Below are positions 10,208 to 19,343 of a stretch of DNA of 64,000 nt, in pieces. The notes under the pieces were generated by a model. It saw only the letters and a list, made by a program, of their open reading frames with translations, was not told the DNA's origin and made no database searches. Position 1 is the first letter of the stretch, and each line of letters starts with the position of its first letter. The DNA is from Pseudomonas syringae (GTDB taxonomy: Bacteria > Pseudomonadota > Gammaproteobacteria > Pseudomonadales > Pseudomonadaceae), in NCBI RefSeq assembly GCF_023278085.1, contig NZ_CP066265.1, forward strand, positions 3,006,501-3,070,500, given 5' to 3'. Position numbers and translations under genes: made by a program.

Positions 10208-11062
10208 CTACTTGATCCGGTAATGAAACGTATTCTTCACCCCGGACACCGTCACCGCCCTGCCCTCGACAATCTTCGGCTGATAACGAAAGGTTTCCGC
10301 CGCCGCCAATGACGGACGCATGAACAGCGGGTGGCAACTGCCCTGCACTTGCGGGTTGACCACCTTGCCTTGCGGCGACACGTCGTACACCACCGTGCAA
10401 TCCCCCTCGATGCCTTTGTCCAAAGCCCGTTCCGGGTAGTCCGGCGCCTCTTTGCTCAGCGGCTGATACTGACTGCTGTCGGCGGCCACCTGCGATTGTG
10501 CCTGCTGCGCAGCTTGCGACGGGCGGGCACGTTCGGCGGACTGGCGCGCCTGTTCGGCCTGACGTTGTTGCTCGGCCTGAACCTGCAGGCGCTGCTGATC
10601 AGCCACGCGTTGCTGCTGTTGCGCTTCAAGAACCCGTTGCGCACGTTGACGCTGCTCGACTTCGCGCTCACGCTTCTGCTCATCCACCCGCTTGCGCGCC
10701 AGAGCAGCCTGCTCCAGTTGACGTTGCGGTTCGACCTGTGGCTTCGGGGTTTCGATGGGTTTTGCTACCGGCGGCGCGGCTACGGGAACCGGCGTCGGGG
10801 CCTGAACAGGTTCGATCACCGCCACCGGTGCTGCGGCCACGGGTGTTGGTGTAGGTGCGGACGGTAGAATCATTAACTGGGTGATCAACGTTCGGGGCGG
10901 CTCAGGCAGTTTTTCACGCACGCTCCAGCCCAGCATCAACCCACCGATCAGCACACCGTGCAACGCCAGCGCGACAGCCGCCGCCAGGCCATTGTTGCGC
11001 AGCCAGGGCCAGTTCACCGATTCGTCGCGAGACGGTTCATAGCTGAGGGCCATGCTGTTCAT
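10208..11062 (-). CDS. tonB: TonB energy transducer with TolA-like central region
   Basis: 284 residues. One N-terminal membrane anchor (about residues 25-48), a Pro/Ala/Val-rich stretch (about 65-110), then about 80 residues of Gln/Arg/Glu/Ala-rich helix (QRQLEQAALARKRVDEQKRE and on) like TolA domain II, then a TonB C-terminal domain (DYPERALDKGIEGDCTVVYD ... FRYQPKIV). It would span the periplasm and contact the TonB box of the receptor. Its ATG overlaps the stop of the preceding ExbD/TolR gene (ATGA), and it is last in the phytate operon, so it is probably dedicated to that receptor. Confidence 0.88.
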   Translation of the reverse strand: MNSMALSYEPSRDESVNWPWLRNNGLAAAVALALHGVLIGGLMLGWSVREKLPEPPRTLITQLMILPSAPTPTPVAAAPVAVIEPVQAPTPVPVAAPPVAKPIETPKPQVEPQRQLEQAALARKRVDEQKREREVEQRQRAQRVLEAQQQQRVADQQRLQVQAEQQRQAEQARQSAERARPSQAAQQAQSQVAADSSQYQPLSKEAPDYPERALDKGIEGDCTVVYDVSPQGKVVNPQVQGSCHPLFMRPSLAAAETFRYQPKIVEGRAVTVSGVKNTFHYRIK

Positions 11063-11505
11063 TGCGGTGCCTCGGTCACCAGCCCCAATTGCGTCACGCC
11101 ACTGCGTTGCAGCGCGGCCATGGCAGCGACTACCCGGCCATAGTCAGCCTTGTCATCGGCACGAATGAGCACTTGCGTGTCCTGGCGCTCGGCCACGATT
11201 TGCGCGATGCGCCCCTGCATGTCTTCAAGGCTGGCAGCCTGATCGGTCTGCAACTGCGTATCAACGGTGTCGCCCAGGTTCCAGTAGTAGCCGCCTTGCG
11301 CCTTGACCGACAGGGTCACGATGCGCTGCCGGGTATCGCTGGCGAGGGCTTCGCTGGCGACTTTCGGCAGGTCGAGCTTCACGCCCTGGGTCAGCATCGG
11401 CGCGGTCACCATGAAAATCACCAGTAGCACCAGCATCACGTCGATGTACGGCACGACGTTCATTTCGGCTTTCGGGCCGTGTTTGCGTTGCGGTTTGACC
11501 AGCAT
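11059..11505 (-). CDS. ExbD/TolR-family motor subunit
   Basis: 148 residues. A short cytoplasmic N-terminus, one membrane segment with the essential Asp in EMNVVPYIDVMLVLLVIFMV, and a periplasmic domain ending GVTQLGLVTEAPQ. The segment VVPYIDVMLVLLVIFM and the following VKLDLPK resemble TolR more than classical ExbD. It forms the proton-driven motor with the product of the preceding gene (9-base gap) and powers TonB encoded by the overlapping next gene. Confidence 0.88.
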   Translation of the reverse strand: MLVKPQRKHGPKAEMNVVPYIDVMLVLLVIFMVTAPMLTQGVKLDLPKVASEALASDTRQRIVTLSVKAQGGYYWNLGDTVDTQLQTDQAASLEDMQGRIAQIVAERQDTQVLIRADDKADYGRVVAAMAALQRSGVTQLGLVTEAPQ

Positions 11506-11514
11506 GGCAAGTCC

Positions 11515-12225
11515 TCAGGCCGCAGCGGCCATGTTGCGTGTCAGGCCTTGCAGGGTGCGGTTCAGGCGCACCTGCAATTCGTTGCCAAAGGTGTAATAGC
11601 GCGCGGTCAGGGTCTGGCCGCGTGCCGCAAAGCAGTTGTAGGCAATAACCGCCGGAATGGCGGCAAACAGGCCGATGGCGGTGGCGATCAGGGCTTCGGC
11701 AATGCCCGGCGCGACCGTCGACAGCGTGGCCTGCTGCACCTGAGACAGGCCGATGAAGGAGTTCATGATCCCCCAGACGGTGCCGAACAGGCCGATATAC
11801 GGGCTAACCGAGCCGACCGTGGCGAGAAACTGCAAGCCCTTTTCCAGCTGCAATTCCTGCTCGCTGATCGCGACTTGCAGCGAGCGCTCGACACCTGACA
11901 GCACTGCATCAGGCTCGATACCCGGACGCTGTTTGAGCTGCACGTACTCGGCGTAACCGGCGTTGAAGACCGGCTTGATTCCTTCAGTACCCTCTGGAGC
12001 CGACCGGCTCTCGGCATACAGCGGAGCCAGTTCGGGTTCACTGCGAAAACGCTGCTGAAAGGCATCCAGCGAGCGCTCGTAGTGACGCAGGGCCAGGCTG
12101 CGCTGGATGATCAGAAACCAGCTGACCAGTGATGCGAGCAGCAGAATCAGCATCACGGCCTTGACCAGCAGGCTGGCATCGCTGATCAGGCCCCAGACGG
12201 TCATGTGTTCGAGGGTGGCGTGCAT
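11515..12225 (-). CDS. ExbB/TolQ-family motor subunit
   Basis: 236 residues with three membrane segments: one near the N-terminus (ASLLVKAVMLILLLASLVSW) and two in the conserved C-terminal MotA/TolQ/ExbB domain. The stretches TVGSVSPYIGLFGTVWGIM and APGIAEALIATAIGLFAAIP are nearly those of E. coli TolQ, and the N-terminal ASLLVK..MLIL..ASWFLIIQR pattern is also TolQ-like. No tolA, tolB or pal follow; instead a TonB gene does. It therefore most likely forms a TolQR-type motor that serves TonB-dependent uptake. It lies 55 bases after the phytase gene. Confidence 0.87.
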   Translation of the reverse strand: MHATLEHMTVWGLISDASLLVKAVMLILLLASLVSWFLIIQRSLALRHYERSLDAFQQRFRSEPELAPLYAESRSAPEGTEGIKPVFNAGYAEYVQLKQRPGIEPDAVLSGVERSLQVAISEQELQLEKGLQFLATVGSVSPYIGLFGTVWGIMNSFIGLSQVQQATLSTVAPGIAEALIATAIGLFAAIPAVIAYNCFAARGQTLTARYYTFGNELQVRLNRTLQGLTRNMAAAA

Positions 12226-12280
12226 CGGGGTAATCCTCTGTAGTGAAACGAATGATTAGCATCGCTTGATGACAAACGAC

Positions 12281-14209
12281 TTACGGCAGCGACAGGGTCT
12301 TCACGACCTCGGCCCACGGCACGAACTTGAAGTTCTGTGCCTGTTCGGGCATGCGCTTGCGCCCGTCCTGCACCACCAGCATGCCCTTGCTCCAGGGCCC
12401 GCCCAGGTTCATGGAAGTCACCTCGATGCCATCGGTTTCAGACGTACCGTCAATTCCGGCCTCGGCGTTCAGGCCGACCCGAAAAGCGCCGCGCAGCGCG
12501 TAGGGCGGCTCGGCATCGACCACCACGTAGCTGTCGTTGCCCTGACTGGAGATCACCAGATAGTCGTGGCTGTCACTCTGATACAGCGCCAGGCCCTCGA
12601 CGTCGGCATGCACCGCCTCGCCGACCTTGATCACGCTGGACAACGTCGCGGGCTGATCGGCGCGCGCATCGACTTCCCAGACGCCCACGTCCTCTTCACC
12701 GAGAAACAGGCGCTGACGCTGGTCGTCGGCAACACAGCCTTCGGGCTGGGTCTCGACCTTGAAACGCCGCACCATCTCGCCGTGCGCCTTGCCATCCGCT
12801 GCGCTGAGGCGGTATTGCAGAAAGCTGCCGTCCTTGCCGTTGGCGAAGGCATACAGCTCGCCGCTGGCCGGCTTGAACAGGCAGACACCGTAGATTTCTG
12901 CCAGTGGCGTAGGGATCTCGCCCGCTTCGCGGACCACGCCACTGCTGCGGTCGATGCTGAACAGGCTCAGGCTGTTGCGATCACGGTTGCTGGCCACCGC
13001 CAGATCCACCTTGTGCTTGCCAAGCATGAAGCCGGGGCGCACATCGACGTTGTTCAAGCGCCCGACCGGCAGTTCCTGTAACTGTTTGCCGCTGAGGTCG
13101 TAGGTCAGCAGGCCCTGTTTCTTGTTGGTGCCCAGCACCCGGCTCAGGGCCGGATTCTGCGGGTTGACCCAGATCGCCGGATCATCGGCGGCATCGCCCT
13201 GCCGCCCGACCGGCTGGCTCTGGCTGAGCGGCATGACACTGGGCAGCGGCGCAGCAATGGCCACCGGTTGTGGCGTCCAGCTCAACTCGCCCTGGTACAG
13301 CCGCTCACCGTCGTTGTCGTTGACCAGCAGTTGCACACCGGTCTTGTCTTCCCGTGCAGACAGGCCTTCGGGCTTTTTCAGGTTCATCAGCGACAGATCG
13401 GCCACTGGCGTCCAGCTCTCTGACTGCCCCTGCTGCTGATAAAGGTGCAAGGACTTGCCTTTCGGGTCCAGTGCCAGCAGGCCGCCCGGCACAACAGCCA
13501 CTGCACCTGCCGCCTGTTTCAGCTCGCCAAACGGCTCGCGCAGGGCCACCGGCTGGCGAGCGACGTCGGCCTCTGGGTGCGCCGGGTAGGCCCACCAGCC
13601 GATGTTCTGTTCATTGACGAACAGGCGGTGTGCCGCGTCGTCGACCTGACAGAACTCGGCGTTCGGCGGCAGCGGCAGATTGCGCACCAGACGCGGCACG
13701 TCATTCAAGCGGTCAGCAGCGCCGACCAGCCACTGCTCGCCCTTGCCCTCTTCGCCGACCAGAAACACAAACAGGTTGCTGGCGTCATCGCGGTACAGGC
13801 ACAGGCCGGCCACCGAATAATCGCGGGCGGGCAAGTACAGCGGCTTCGTCCACTGCGTTGTCGCCGGATCAAGCTGAGTCAGCATTGCCTGCTGGCGGCT
13901 GTTGTCCAGCGTCGCAACCAGCACACTGGCGCCTGTCAGGCGACTGTCGAGGCCTTGAAAGGAACCCGGCATGTTTGCCAGTTCTTTACCCTGATCGTCC
14001 AGCAACAACAACCCGCCTTTGATACTTGCCGCAAGACGTCGAGCCCCGTCACTGCCTGGCACAAACGCCACAGACTGCGCCTTGAACGGCGCCTTTTCGG
14101 CCCAGCGTGTCAGGTTCAGGTCGGTCGGCGGCGAGGCCTGTGCAACGCCGGCCGCCAGACTCAGCAACAGCATCAGACCAGCCGGTCTGGGTGATAACGA
14201 AATCATCAT
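12281..14209 (-). CDS. Secreted beta-propeller phytase with two domains
   Basis: 642 residues. Signal peptide about 1-25 (cleaved near GVAQA). Residues about 30-310 are an incomplete propeller-like domain; residues about 325-640 are a full beta-propeller phytase domain with DDPAIWVNPQ, NNVDVRPGF, ASNRDRNSL, EIYGVCLF, VETQPEGCVADD and DGIEVT, including the acidic calcium and phosphate-site residues of the family (DDPAI, YGVC, PEGC). Such enzymes release phosphate from Ca-phytate. Two-domain forms are known, with the N-terminal half needed for full activity. It is the second gene of the operon, 37 bases after the receptor. ATG 14206 is an alternative start. Confidence 0.9.
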   Translation of the reverse strand: MMISLSPRPAGLMLLLSLAAGVAQASPPTDLNLTRWAEKAPFKAQSVAFVPGSDGARRLAASIKGGLLLLDDQGKELANMPGSFQGLDSRLTGASVLVATLDNSRQQAMLTQLDPATTQWTKPLYLPARDYSVAGLCLYRDDASNLFVFLVGEEGKGEQWLVGAADRLNDVPRLVRNLPLPPNAEFCQVDDAAHRLFVNEQNIGWWAYPAHPEADVARQPVALREPFGELKQAAGAVAVVPGGLLALDPKGKSLHLYQQQGQSESWTPVADLSLMNLKKPEGLSAREDKTGVQLLVNDNDGERLYQGELSWTPQPVAIAAPLPSVMPLSQSQPVGRQGDAADDPAIWVNPQNPALSRVLGTNKKQGLLTYDLSGKQLQELPVGRLNNVDVRPGFMLGKHKVDLAVASNRDRNSLSLFSIDRSSGVVREAGEIPTPLAEIYGVCLFKPASGELYAFANGKDGSFLQYRLSAADGKAHGEMVRRFKVETQPEGCVADDQRQRLFLGEEDVGVWEVDARADQPATLSSVIKVGEAVHADVEGLALYQSDSHDYLVISSQGNDSYVVVDAEPPYALRGAFRVGLNAEAGIDGTSETDGIEVTSMNLGGPWSKGMLVVQDGRKRMPEQAQNFKFVPWAEVVKTLSLP

Positions 14210-14246
14210 GAACGGTGTAATCCTTTGAAGTGGCGCATCAGGTCGA

Positions 14247-16763
14247 TCAGAAGTGAGTGAAGGTCAGGCCGACTTTGTAGGTCGGGCCGTACTCCTCGTA
14301 CTGGCCGTTGTAGGCGCGATGGCCGCTGTAGACGAAATACGGCTGATCGGTAAGGTTCTGCGCCTCGAAGCTGACCTTGAGGTTTTTGGTCAGCGAGTAG
14401 CGCGCGCTGAAATCGACAAAGGTCTGTGCGTCCACGTACTGGTCGTGATCCTTGTCACCGATGGCCGCCAGTTCGTAGAGATAGGCTGACTTGTAGTTGG
14501 CTGACAGGCGCAGGCTGAGCTTGTCGTTTTCCCAGCCGAGCATGACGTTGCCGACCGTCTTCGACTGGCTGGGCAGGTCGATATCGCGCTTGCGGTTGGT
14601 GCCGGTACTTTGATCAAAACCGTTGATGCTGGCGTCCGAGCGGCTGAGTGTGGCGTTGGCGCCCAACAGCAAGCCATTCCAGGGTGACGGCAGCCAGTCG
14701 AGCTTCTGCGAGTAGGCCAGTTCAAGGCCATACAACTTGGCCTTGTCGCCGTTGGCGTAGGTGTTGGCTTCGGCGAAGTTCGCCCATTGGCCGGTGCCCG
14801 CCAGGTCGGTGTTGTAGACGAAGTTCTGAATGTCCTTGTAGAACACGAACGCCGACACGGTGCCGGCGCGGCCCATGAAATGCTCGATGCCCAGGTCCAG
14901 GTTGCTGGACTCCAGCGGCTTGAGGTTCGGGTTGCCAAAGGACGCTTCGTCATCGTCGATCACAAAACCCGGCGCCAGTTGACCGAAGGTCGGGCGCACC
15001 ACGGTCTTGGTCCAGGCAGCACGCAATTGGGTGCTTTTGTCGATCTGGTAACGGGCGTGCAGCCCCGGCAGCCAGTGGTGATAGCGGCGACTGGTATCGC
15101 TGGCCTCGAACGTGCCGTCGCGCACACCCGTGCCTTTGGCGTCCATTTCCGTGCCTTCGTAACGCAGACCGGCGATGAAGCGCCACTTGTCGACGTCTAT
15201 GGTGTTCATGAAGTAGCCGGCGTTGATGTCTTCGTTGATCTTGAAGTCATTGGCGCTGGACTCGGCCTGATCATAGGCATCGGCGGCGTTCAGTCCGCCT
15301 ATCAGCCCCTTGATCGCGCTTGGGCTGATGCCGCTGCCGAAATTGCCCAGCCGATAGTCGATATTGCCTTTCTGGAACTGCGTCAGGTTCAGTTGTTGGT
15401 CACTGAAACCCAGGTCATCGAAATCCTCGTATTTCCAGACTTCCAGATCGTTGCTCTTGTCGCGGCGACTGACCTTGCCGCCAAACTTGAACTGCGAGGC
15501 ATAGCCCTTGACGTCGTAATCGCGAGCCAGGTCGAGGCGCAGGTTCTTCTCGGTGTCCTTGGTGTACTGCTTTTCCCAGTCAACCTTGTCGAGGGTGAAG
15601 TTCGAATTGTCGTAGAACGAAGAGCCGATAATCGGCCGCGGCTTGTCACGGTCGTAAAACCCGGCGTCGCTGAAATCATCGTTGCCGACGAACGTGGCCC
15701 CGGCAATGTGCCCTGGGCTGTCTTCGCTGGAGGTGCTGTAACCGGCCTGGCCGCTGAGGGTCCACAGGCCAACCATACGCTCGCCGCCGAATACGTAGGA
15801 CTGGATTTCCTGGGTTTCGGTGCGCGCCTTGAGCTTGCGTGTGCCCTCGGCATCGCCGGTCTGGCCTGCGCTTTGCGCATCGGCAAACTCGAAACCGTTG
15901 GTGGTGCGGACTTAGTCATCCTTGAAGCGGCTGTACAGGGTGCGCAGGTAATACTTGCTGACGTCATCGGGCTTGTAATCGAAGTTCAGGCCGCCGCCGG
16001 CGCGCTCACGACTGATGTCGTAATCGCGCTGTTCAAATGATTGCAGGCGCGAACCGTCCCAGTCACCGCCGGTCTCGACGTTGTCGGAGCCGAAGTCACG
16101 CTTCTGCCAGCTCAGTGCAGCCGCCACGCCGAAATTGTCGATGCCGTCGCCAAGGCTGAAACGATTGCTCGCCGCGCCGGAAAACTTGGGGCTGGTCTGG
16201 TGGGTGTTCTTGTCGTAGCTGGCTTCGCTGCTGCCGGTGTAGAACAGGCCTTTGTGATCGAAAGCCGACAGGCTCTCGACATCGATGGTGCCACCCAGCG
16301 AGTTGGCGTCCATGTCCGGGGTCAGGGTCTTGATCACCGACAGCGACTGCACCAGTTCGGCAGGCAGCACGTCGAGCGCCACAGCGCGGCGGCCGCTTTC
16401 CGGGGCGGGCACCAGCGTGCCGTTGATGGTCACGCTGTTCAGGTCGGGAGCCAGCCCACGCACGGTGACAAAGCGCCCTTCGCCCTGATCACGCTCGACG
16501 CTGACACCCGGCAGGCGCTGTACCGCTTCGGCGACGTTCTGGTCCGGCAATTGCGCCACGCCGTCGGCATGCACGACGCTTTTGATGCTGTCGGAACTGC
16601 GCTGCTCTTTGAGCGCATTATCGATACTCGCCGCCTGCCCGACCACTTGCACATGTTCGGTAGTGTCGGTGTCGGCCGCCTGCAAGCGCTCGCTGGCAAT
16701 GGCGAACGCCAGCGAACCGAGGGTGAAACCAACCAGTTGAGCCCTGCTGCGACGCCTGTACAT
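14247..16763 (-). pseudogene. TonB-dependent receptor of the phytate operon, interrupted by an in-frame stop
   Basis: Starts at ATG 16763 with GGAGG upstream; signal peptide, TonB box region (EHVQVVG), plug domain (VAEAVQRLPGVSVERDQGEG, SVTINGTLVP) and a large beta-barrel ending in Phe (VGLTFTHF). The family resembles the larger 'TonB-Xanth-Caul' receptors. After residue 283 (SRFKDD) there is a TAA at 15912-15914, and the same frame then continues without a break for 554 more codons, starting VRTTNGFEF. The intact gene would give 838 residues. A single change of GAA or CAA to TAA explains it. Unless it is a sequencing error, the barrel is not made. First gene of the Pho-boxed operon. Confidence 0.85.
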
Positions 16764-16836
16764 ACGAGTCCTCCCCAGAATCCCGACCAGCCAGGCAAAT
16801 GGCCCGGCAACTGGAGGCGCAAGCTAGAGCGGTGCA

Positions 16837-16854
16837 ATGACGGTTCTGTGACAG
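16837..16854 (-). promoter_or_regulatory. Pho box upstream of the phytate operon
   Basis: On the minus strand CTGTCACAGAACCGTCAT, two 7-base repeats spaced 11 bases apart, matching the PhoB consensus (CTGTCAT-N4-CTGTCAT) at 12 of 14 repeat positions or better. Ten bases further on is TAGCTT, a plausible -10 hexamer, the arrangement used by PhoB-activated promoters. It starts 74 bases before the receptor ATG. Confidence 0.7.
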
Positions 16855-16970
16855 GTCACGGGCCGAGGGGCTGAAAACGGGAGGTTTGAGGGGTATCGGG
16901 CAGGTAAATGAGCTGATTTGACTTTCAGGCGACGCTGCAGCTGAAGACCTGACTGACGCTCGGTGTGGCT

Positions 16971-17019
16971 GCTCCGCGTCACCAAATGCGTTACCACGCG
17001 GAGCTTGGGAACGATCATC
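16971..17019 (+). repeat. Paired-palindrome intergenic repeat, copy 1
   Basis: Degenerate copy: GCGTCACCAAATGCGTTACCA, here shortened by losing the first arm, followed by CCACGCGGAGCTTGGGAACG (as two pieces). It shares its order with the complete copy at 17208. Confidence 0.7.
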
Positions 17020-17059
17020 ACGCTGGAGCCGGGAGGCCTGACTGACTCCCGGTGTGGCT

Positions 17060-17109
17060 ATCGTGCCAATGCTCCGCGTTGGCATGCATTGGGTGACGCT
17101 CTGCGTCAC
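17060..17109 (-). repeat. Paired-palindrome intergenic repeat, copy 2 (inverted)
   Basis: Reverse-oriented copy: on the minus strand GTGACGCAGAGCGTCACCC, a spacer, and a CCAACGCGGAGCATTGG palindrome, then CACGAT. It faces copy 1, about 40 bases away. Confidence 0.75.
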
Positions 17110-17207
17110 AGATCTGCAGCCTGGCACGGTATCAAGTAAAAAGGAGTCTCAGGCTTTAGTGCTGCTTGTATCACGGGCCGGATTGAAGCATGCGCGATGG
17201 CCGCAAG

Positions 17208-17260
17208 GTGACGCAGAGCGTCACCAAATGCGTTACCACGCGGAGCGTGGGAACGATCAT
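17208..17260 (+). repeat. Paired-palindrome intergenic repeat, copy 3
   Basis: Best copy: GTGACGCAGAGCGTCAC palindrome, spacer CAAATGCGTTA, CCACGCGGAGCGTGG palindrome, then GAACGATCAT. The whole gap 16855-17375 between the phytate operon and the GGDEF gene is mostly such repeats; I see no other gene in it. Confidence 0.8.
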
Positions 17261-17375
17261 CGCCTGCAACATACGTGAGCTGATTCGACCTTCGGACGTT
17301 CGTGTTACCCGTCACCCAAGTGTCATGTGCATCTGTTCTGCTGGCCGACAATCAGTACATCAGGAGCCGCCTTCC

Positions 17376-18290
17376 ATGTTCAGGATCATCCAACCCCATC
17401 GCTGGAAACTCGCTGTTCTGCTGATTGCCTCCAATCTGGGGCTGCTGGCGTTTCTGGCGTTTGGCGATATCAAATACGTCAGCGAATGGAAGTGGCTGGA
17501 TATCGTCGGCGAAGGCGGCTCTGCCCTGCTGTCGCTGGTCTGGCTGTTTCTGGTGTTCAAGAGCCGTCCCGCCGGTCGGGTGACCAATTACCTGTCGGTG
17601 GGCCTGAGCTGCGTGTTCTTTTCGTGGTGGATCGACGCGCTGGACGAGTTCATTCGCCTGCCTGCCGAGATCGAATGGGACCACTGGCTGGAGTCCGGGC
17701 CGATGCCGGTCGGGCTGATCCTGCTGACGATCGGTATCTACCACTGGCACCGCGAGCAACTGGCGATCAGCGCGCAGATGGAAAAACGCGAGCGTGGCTT
17801 TCGTGAGCACCGGCTTTACGACAAGCTCACTCCGCTGGGCAGTGCCGACTACCTGAAACGTCAGTTGGTGGTGAGCCTGGAACAAAGCGTCTGCGAGCAG
17901 CAACCGCTGTCACTGCTGGCGCTGGACATCGATGACTTCAGCGCCATCAACCACGCCTACGGCCACACCGAAGGTGACGAGGTGCTGTCTGCGCTGAGCC
18001 ATTTGCTGGTGCTCAATCTGCGGCGTCAGGACCTGCTCTGCCGCCTGGCCGGCGACCGTTTTGTGGTGCTGTTGCCCAACACCGGCGAAAGCCAGGCCAA
18101 GGTGCTGGCCCTTGAACTGCAACAGGCGGTCGCCAGCCTGGCGCACAAGACCCGGCAACAAGGTGAACGCATTCTGCTGTCGGCCAGCGTTGCAGTTGTG
18201 ATGGCGCTCAACGAAACGCCGGACAACCTGCTGCGACGCCTCAACCTGTCGCTGGCCCGCGCCCGGCGTCCGCTGACGCGCACTGCCTGA
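17376..18290 (+). CDS. Membrane GGDEF-domain protein with degenerate active site
   Basis: 304 residues from ATG 17376 (CAGGAG upstream). About four membrane segments in residues 12-125 form an N-terminal sensor-like region. A GGDEF domain follows (about 145-300) with the phosphate-binding LALDIDDFSAINHAYGH. The signature is AGDRF (225-229) instead of GGDEF: Glu is replaced by Arg, which should abolish diguanylate cyclase activity. An inhibitory-site RRQD (216-219) lies five residues before, so it could still bind c-di-GMP. The AraC regulator gene begins 8 bases after its stop, suggesting a functional pair. Confidence 0.82.
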   Translation: MFRIIQPHRWKLAVLLIASNLGLLAFLAFGDIKYVSEWKWLDIVGEGGSALLSLVWLFLVFKSRPAGRVTNYLSVGLSCVFFSWWIDALDEFIRLPAEIEWDHWLESGPMPVGLILLTIGIYHWHREQLAISAQMEKRERGFREHRLYDKLTPLGSADYLKRQLVVSLEQSVCEQQPLSLLALDIDDFSAINHAYGHTEGDEVLSALSHLLVLNLRRQDLLCRLAGDRFVVLLPNTGESQAKVLALELQQAVASLAHKTRQQGERILLSASVAVVMALNETPDNLLRRLNLSLARARRPLTRTA

Positions 18291-18298
18291 GGCTTGCC

Positions 18299-19336
18299 GT
18301 GACCATCAAGAGTGACTGGTACGAGGCCGACAGCCGCTTCATTCCGGGCCATTACCAGCCTGCCACACTGATTGACCTGGCGCTGTCACGCGGCATCGAC
18401 AGCCATCGCCTGCTGAAAGGCACCAGCCTGTTCTACGAAGACATCGTGGCGGGCAAGACCCGACTCAGCCCCCACCAATTCTTTGCCTTGATCGGTAACG
18501 CACAACGCCAGATGGAAGCCGATGACACCAGCTTTCTGTTCGGTCAGCGGTTGTTTCCCGGTCACTACGGCGCAGCCAGCCATGCCTTGCGCCATGCGCA
18601 GAGTCTGCACCAGGCGCTTGAGGTGCTGATCTGTCAGCAAGCCTTGCTCAGCCCGCTGCTCACCCCGCGCCTGGAGCTGGACGAGCATTTCGCCTACCTC
18701 TACTGGCTGGACAACTGCGGCGCGGGCGAACAGCAACGCTTCCTGCTGGAGGCCAGCATGACCGCACTGGTTGCGATGAGTCAGCAGTTGGGCGGCGAAC
18801 GCCTGCCGTGGGAGTGCAGCGTCTGTCACGAGGAGCCGCGCTACGTTGAGCAATACTGGGTCCATCTGGGCGAAAACACCCTTTTTGGCCGCCCGCTGAA
18901 CATGATGCGTCTGCCCAGGCATTACCTGACCCGTTCATGGCCCGGCGCATCGCCGATTGCCGCGCAGGTTGCCCGGCAGGAAGCTGCGCAACAACTGGCT
19001 GCGCTGGGCATGCAGGCCAGCCTGCTGGACCGGTTGCATGATCATCTGCGCCATCATGTGCGTGACGCTGTGGGTCTCGATCAGGTCGCTCAGGCTTTCG
19101 CCATGAGCCCGGCCACACTCAAGCGCAAGCTGCAAAAACACGGCACCAGCTTTCAGGCCCAGCACGACCTGGCGCGCAAACATGTTGCGCTGTACCTGTA
19201 TCAGATCAAAGGGATGAGCAACGAAGCAGTGGCCGAGTACCTGAATTTCAACGATCCGGCCAACTTCCGCCGTTCGTTCAAACGCTGGACCGGCAGCACG
19301 CCGACGCTGATCCAGCGCTTGTTCCGTTTCGACTGA
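18299..19336 (+). CDS. AraC-family transcriptional regulator (OruR/ArgR-like N-terminal domain)
   Basis: 345 residues from a GTG start with GAGG upstream. The first about 190 residues match the arabinose-binding-like domain (LIDLALSRGIDSHRLLKGTSLF, LSPHQFFALIGNAQ) found in OruR-type regulators. The C-terminus has two helix-turn-helix units (LDQVAQAFAMSPATLKRKLQ, and NEAVAEYLNFNDPANFRRSF). It probably binds a small ligand and activates target genes. It is co-transcribed with the degenerate GGDEF gene (8-base gap) and ends 7 bases from the convergent response regulator. Confidence 0.87.
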   Translation: MTIKSDWYEADSRFIPGHYQPATLIDLALSRGIDSHRLLKGTSLFYEDIVAGKTRLSPHQFFALIGNAQRQMEADDTSFLFGQRLFPGHYGAASHALRHAQSLHQALEVLICQQALLSPLLTPRLELDEHFAYLYWLDNCGAGEQQRFLLEASMTALVAMSQQLGGERLPWECSVCHEEPRYVEQYWVHLGENTLFGRPLNMMRLPRHYLTRSWPGASPIAAQVARQEAAQQLAALGMQASLLDRLHDHLRHHVRDAVGLDQVAQAFAMSPATLKRKLQKHGTSFQAQHDLARKHVALYLYQIKGMSNEAVAEYLNFNDPANFRRSFKRWTGSTPTLIQRLFRFD

Positions 19337-19343
19337 ACGCGTG

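Noticed and set aside
14787..16874. Two long plus-strand frames opposite the phytate-operon receptor (417 and 277 codons).
   Set aside because: They are antisense to clear receptor sequence and have no recognisable domain; long frames on the opposite strand are common in GC-rich genes.
16855..17375. A small gene within the repeat-rich gap before the GGDEF gene.
   Set aside because: Frames there are made of the palindromic repeats and have no ribosome-binding site.
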